DNA of 38,088 nucleotides. Source: Pelargonium nanum. Taxonomy: Eukaryota > Streptophyta > Magnoliopsida > Geraniales > Geraniaceae. A model generated the notes under the pieces. It saw nothing but the letters and a program-made list of their open reading frames with translations. It did no database searches and was not told the origin of the DNA. The stretch spans positions 1 through 38,088 of the forward strand of contig JAYMTF010000376.1 in assembly GCA_036897485.1 (NCBI GenBank). Direction: 5' to 3'. Both the position numbers and the translations under genes were made by a program. Positions 33,754-38,088 of the stretch are shown here, piece after piece. Positions within the stretch are counted from its first letter, which is position 1; each line of letters begins with the position of its first letter.

Positions 33754-33932
33754 TATAAATGTAATTAACAAAAAGAATTTATGAAATGGACCTTCTTGAA
33801 AACCTAATAAACAAAGTAGATCAAAGGATACATCTTCAAAATATGAAATGTTTGTTTATATATAAATGCAATTAACAAAAAGATTTTATGAAATGGACCT
33901 CTTGAAAACCTAATAAACAAAATAGGTCAAAG
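33754..33932. repeat. 107-bp tandem repeat, about 1.7 copies plus a distal fragment
   Basis: A unit starting TATAAATGTAATTAACAAAA (33754) recurs at 33861 with few changes and continues through CTTGAAAACCTAATAAACAAA in both. The end of the unit (CATCTTCAAAATATGAA) also occurs at 33481-33497, on the far side of the MITE-like element, so an older array was apparently interrupted by it. Confidence 0.85.
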
Positions 33933-34822
33933 GCCTGTAGAAGTATCATGCCTAGCACCATTTAAAAAGACACTTTGGTCACATTGTCTTCTCAATAGCA
34001 TTAAGCCTATACTATAAAAATAAAATAAATAATGAACAAATAGTATAACCCATAAATTTTTGTTTAAAAAAAACCATAAAATTGAATCCACTAATCTAAA
34101 GTACATATCTGATTTATTTATTTTTTATTATTATTTGATACATTAGGTAGCTTGTGTATATATATAAAAAAATCCTTAGTTAGCAAATTAAATATTTAGA
34201 TAGAAATTTAATGATCTCACGTTGAAGTTTCAGACGACAATAACAAGATTTTCATTATGGTTAATTGACTTAATTCTTGTGTATCTATAACTAAAATATT
34301 TGCACTAACACTGATCGCAACACTTAGCATAAAACAGGTAACTTCTAATCAAGTGCCAATACTTGCATTAAACTTTATTGCAGGCTACTCCGAGTCCAAC
34401 TTCATAATTAAAGAGTGTCGAAAACTTGGCAAAACATTCACAAGTTCAATCGCTATATTTCGCGAAAGCACATGGGTTGAACAATATGTGTTCATATAGA
34501 ACTTGCAGCAAGAAGTGACCATGAATGCAATATGATGATAAATATGAGATTCAAATACATTGCCAAAGAATAAATGTGCTCTCGTCACATTGAGCAACAT
34601 GAATATCAAGAACGAATATGAAACTAAAACTTCATATACCCAACATCAATGCAACCGAATAGGATCCGTCGTTTAATTATAGTGGTCATTTGTGAATGTT
34701 AAAATGTTTTTCCCTCCTATGTACACAATCAAGAGAAAATACAGATTCGGACATGGCTACACACAGATAATAATGCATTATTCGAGTAGTTATCTGAGTA
34801 TCGGCCAAGGACTCATTTAGTT
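33933..34822. other. Intergenic, 3' side of the SNARE gene
   Basis: AT-rich. A 75-codon frame at 34385-34609 (-) has no recognisable similarity and falls where the SNARE transcript would already have ended or be in its 3' untranslated region. No other structure was seen. Confidence 0.5.
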
Positions 34823-37139
34823 TTACAAATACTTAATCAATGCATATATAACAGAAATCAAAAACACAATGGCGATCACCAGCAGGATCATGTTAAAACA
34901 ACCACCTTTGGTGCGTTTGTTGAGAACCGCCAGCTTTTTCTGAGCCCACTGTTTCAAGGTAGAGAAAAAAAGCTCAAATGTAACGCAATTTTGGAATATG
35001 TAAATTCATGTATATACCATATGGAACTAAAAACAAATAAAAGGGCATCAAGATCATGGAAATATATAAAGTAACATTTCCTTCCGGAGATGGTAATATA
35101 AATAATCTAATAAACATTTTGATTGGTTACATAAATAAGATTCAAATCAAACGTATATAATATAATGATAATCAAGATATATTTCCTGTCTCTTCTGTAA
35201 AGAATAAGTCGTTGATGATTAAATGACATGAAACAAGCGGACTTTCCTGTTAGAATTGTTGTTGTTTTGCAAACCCACATGCAAAATACATTTGATTTTC
35301 CGTTTCTATTTCAACATGTTTTTAACACTACTATTTTGGTTATAATTAAATCATGACACGCCTTCTCGTTGTAGTCTAGTAAATCTGCAGACACTATAAC
35401 AAATAAGCTTTTCCTTTTCCATTTCAACAAGTTTAGCACTTACTATATTCGACTTCAATAAATAAGATGATTAGTTTTTGGCTGGGTTTTGCTCTAAACT
35501 GTGATTTCCAAGGGTTATCTATTATTTAGCATTCATCTTTCATTATTGAACAATAAGAAACTTTGATGTGTGTATACAGATGAATGTTACCAACTATAAT
35601 CTTGCTAAGTCCAAAAACACACACACACAGTTCAAGCTAAAAGAACATGAATATATGGTCTGACCTGAAGACGGGAATTTGTCGCGTCCACGTCCTGATC
35701 CAAGTTATCCTGCACATATGGAAGAAACCAGAGTGTAAATCTAAGACGCTCCTAAAGAATTTTCCACTCAAATAAATGATGAATGAAAAAGAACATCAAG
35801 GAAGACAACTAGCAAAAAAAATTATAAAAATAAGAAAAGAACAGAAAAACAACCAGAAGCCTAGTATGCAAGTTTAGTTCCTCGTTGACAGCCAATGCAA
35901 TATGTTTTGTACTTGTTACAGTTTCCTCCAATTTTTCAAGGCCTTCATCTTGTTCTGTTTCAACGCAAATTATGTTACACAATTCATCAACAAAATATAC
36001 TAAAACGTCATGCTAAACAAAAAAATAAGTCATCCAAGGCATAACTACATACCTTTCATAACTTGGCGTTGAAGACCAACAATACCATAGTTATCCAAGC
36101 CAGCTGTTCTGCTCGCAAGATCATCCTGCTTTTTATCAGACCCGAGCAAACTATCCCTATTACCAAAGCTGGACATGTTAAGAGAAGTAGCCATCTGGTT
36201 GGATTTTGAGGTCAGATTGGCAAGCATGTCTTGGCGCCGATTCATCTCTTTCGTTGATCTGTCACATCAGAGCAATGAAAATTATTAACATGTCACTCAA
36301 AGCAAAGCTAAAAGAAAGAATCAAGTATCATGTGAACCAAGGTACTCAACAATTCGTTTCATGCATAAGTCAAGTATAAATAAATTAAGCTTTAAATGTT
36401 CTTCAAAAGATTGTATAGGCTACCTTATGTTGCTCTGCATCTCCTTTACCATATTTCTTTCATGGTTTTCTAAGTACTATAGCTTTATTGTCGATTTAAT
36501 AGGCAAGAATTAAAAAAATTGTTAAAAGGAAAGAATTGAAAATGCAAAGTTTATGCAGTTGAGGTGCAAATGGCAACAACAACGTCTCCAATTACTGGTG
36601 GTGAAGAGGACTTCAAAAAAAAGTTGAGATTTTATAAACGGTGTAGGTTGCTGGTGAGATGCTACTTACTAGGTATATGCGATGTGTTAAAGATATCTAG
36701 AAGCATGCAGGACGCAAAGAAATCGCCTTTAATTTCGAGACAAAAGACTTCACCAATTGAAAACTAACTCAAAATAAAGAGTACAAATTTGCGTGTATAT
36801 ATGTACAATGGAGCTATGGCACCAATGAGTGCACACATGTTGTTCAATTTTCTTTCTATAAGCTTCACCCATATATTGCACGTATCATCTATGCAAGCAA
36901 CAACTCAATCAGTTTACTCACATTTGTTGCTTGGTAGGAAGCTTCGACAAAAGTGATTGCAGAGTCTCAAGCTTGGTCCTCAAAATCGTAACCTTTCTCC
37001 TAGTCGCAGACAAATGACGCTGCGCCTCCGGTCCTGACTGAGGCAACGAACTCTTTCCCGAGATCAAATTGTTGATTTCCTCAGCAAGTTTTGAGGCTTC
37101 ATTAAACTCCAGCATCCATGGATCCGAAGGTGACACCAT
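34823..37139 (-). CDS. SYP5-like: Qc-SNARE, SYP51/SYP52 type syntaxin
   Basis: Five coding exons: 37139-36922, 36258-36053, 35954-35854, 35709-35665 and 34948-34823. They total 696 bp, 231 aa, all GT-AG and in phase. The N-terminal domain (residues 1-130) starts MVSPSDPWMLEFNEASKLAE and contains EMNRRQDMLANL and GNRDSLLGSD, signatures of the SYP5 family (about 232 aa). The SNARE helix covers about 140-198 (exons 3-5), and a single C-terminal membrane anchor covers about 208-228 with a short lumenal tail. SYP5 proteins act in SNARE complexes at the trans-Golgi, prevacuolar compartment and vacuole. Reading NEELNLHTRLL, the residue at the expected zero layer is H171, where Arabidopsis SYP51 has Q. 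I chose the ATG at 37139 because it gives the family N-terminus and lies six bases inside an exon whose acceptor is TTTCAG; an upstream in-frame ATG is in the intron. Confidence 0.94.
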
Positions 37140-37690
37140 TGTAGCTGAAACACGAAAACTAGGTCTCACACTTCAAACCAATCAGTCACACAAACACATG
37201 AAGAAAACAAACTGAAAATCGGCACAAATTCAATAACTAAAAAGAACTATTAAGAGGTAAAAAGTAGCAAATTAGTATACGTCAAAGCCACAACCATATT
37301 CAGGGATTTGAAATTATTCTAAACCACCAAAAAAAAAACATAATTACAAATTGATATTTGTTCTGATAACCCCTCACAATTCTTTTGATCGGAAGCAACC
37401 TAATGAGGCTATTGTTTGGATTAATTGACATTAAATATAAAATTACAAACCAAATTCCACCAATTATGTGTTATAACCTAAATTTTTTATCTTTGGACAC
37501 ATAATTAGGAGCTGAATTGAAGATTGATGGAAATTAATCTTCAATTCAAACATAAAATGAAGGAATTGTGTGAAAGAAAGATCGATTAAGCAAGAATCGA
37601 GTACCTTCGAGAAGACGATGGTTGATGGTTGACGCAGCGCAGGGAAGGAGGAAGGAACCGAAACGGTAGATGGTGGTGTCCTTTTTTGTC
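37140..37690 (-). other. 5' leader exon and leader intron of the SNARE gene
   Basis: A CT-rich, GC-elevated leader exon (about 37690-37605) ends CTCGAAG/GTACTC. The acceptor TTTCAG/CTACAATG lies at 37145-37146, giving a leader intron of about 460 bp (37145-37604). A leader intron right before the first coding exon is common in plant housekeeping genes. A TATATATAC word on the minus strand near 37784-37792 could be the TATA box, though it is rather far upstream. Confidence 0.6.
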
Positions 37691-37908
37691 TGCGTCTCAA
37701 TAATTTCTCATTAATGTGCAATTCTCAATAATTTATGTCGGGATTTTCTTTTTCTATTTTTATGTAGGCTGCTATTATAAGAGTATATATACAAAGATAA
37801 ATTTTGGATTCAACTTTACGTTTCTCCTAATGGTGATTGTTGATGAGGATAAGAACTCTTTATTAACCTATTAATCATAGTTTGATTGGGATTATTATTT
37901 CTCTAATA

Positions 37909-38088
37909 CTAGTATTTGACCCCGTGCGTTGCACGGGTAGTGTACCAAGCTTTATAAATAAAAATATTATATATATATGATTATAATATTTGAATTTGTT
38001 TTAACTTTAGTAGCTTACTATAATTGTTCATCTATTAGAAATGAGATTCGAAATGTTTGAATCTGTCTCACTTCAATGGTTTATTACA
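37909..38088 (-). mobile_element. Helitron-like 3' terminus, element runs off the window
   Basis: On the minus strand the sequence reads hairpin CCCGTGC-AAC-GCACGGG (37937-37921), then GTCAAATA, then CTAG at 37912-37909 followed by T. A short GC-rich hairpin a few bases before CTRR, with T after the insertion point, is the hallmark of Helitron 3' ends. The rest of the element would lie to the right, beyond 38088. The 5' end and any helicase gene are not in view. Confidence 0.5.

Noticed and set aside
36564..36767. 68-codon open frame (+) antisense to the SNARE gene
   Set aside because: It falls entirely inside a SNARE intron, has no recognised family and no supporting signals.
1..38088. CRISPR arrays, operons, rRNA or tRNA genes, phage or plasmid features
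   Set aside because: None was seen. The gene structure is clearly that of a plant nuclear genome.

Overview
This is an AT-rich plant nuclear window, and the encoded proteins point to a flowering plant, probably a eudicot. The evidence is multi-exon genes with plant-type short AT-rich introns, plant-specific protein families (a SYP5-type Qc-SNARE, a plant monoacylglycerol-lipase-like hydrolase, a plant membrane RING-H2 protein) and plant-type MITEs. The species cannot be named from sequence alone.

Layout. Positions 1-3.1 kb are intergenic and hold a 377-bp foldback element with a perfect 10-bp target duplication. A four-exon RING-H2 membrane E3 ligase gene (+, 3248-8108, 346 aa) comes next. 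About 350 bp after its stop is the TATA box of an intronless, GC-rich alpha/beta hydrolase gene (+, 8506-9480, 324 aa). Convergent to it is a very long gene (-, coding 29774-9918) whose 28 coding exons I joined by splice signals, reading frame and family similarity. It encodes a complete 1049-aa exportin-7/RanBP16-type karyopherin, and a non-coding leader exon probably lies near 31.8-31.9 kb. A 2.9-kb intergenic stretch follows, with tandem and inverted repeats. The last gene is a five-coding-exon SYP51/52-type Qc-SNARE (-, 37139-34823, 231 aa) with a separate leader exon. The right edge carries a Helitron-like 3' terminus.

The four genes are ordinary housekeeping genes (ubiquitination, lipid hydrolysis, nuclear transport, vacuolar/endosomal membrane fusion). 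They do not form a pathway or cluster. Most structure beyond the genes is transposon debris in introns: three copies of one Stowaway-like MITE family, a 738-bp hAT-like element with 8-bp target duplication nested in an older LTR-like repeat, a large inverted repeat around an LTR-like core, and small tandem duplications. The points most worth checking are a GC-AG intron in the exportin gene, a histidine at the expected zero-layer glutamine of the SNARE, and an exon-like orphan segment antisense inside an exportin intron. I saw no CRISPR array, rRNA, tRNA or convincing new multi-gene system.
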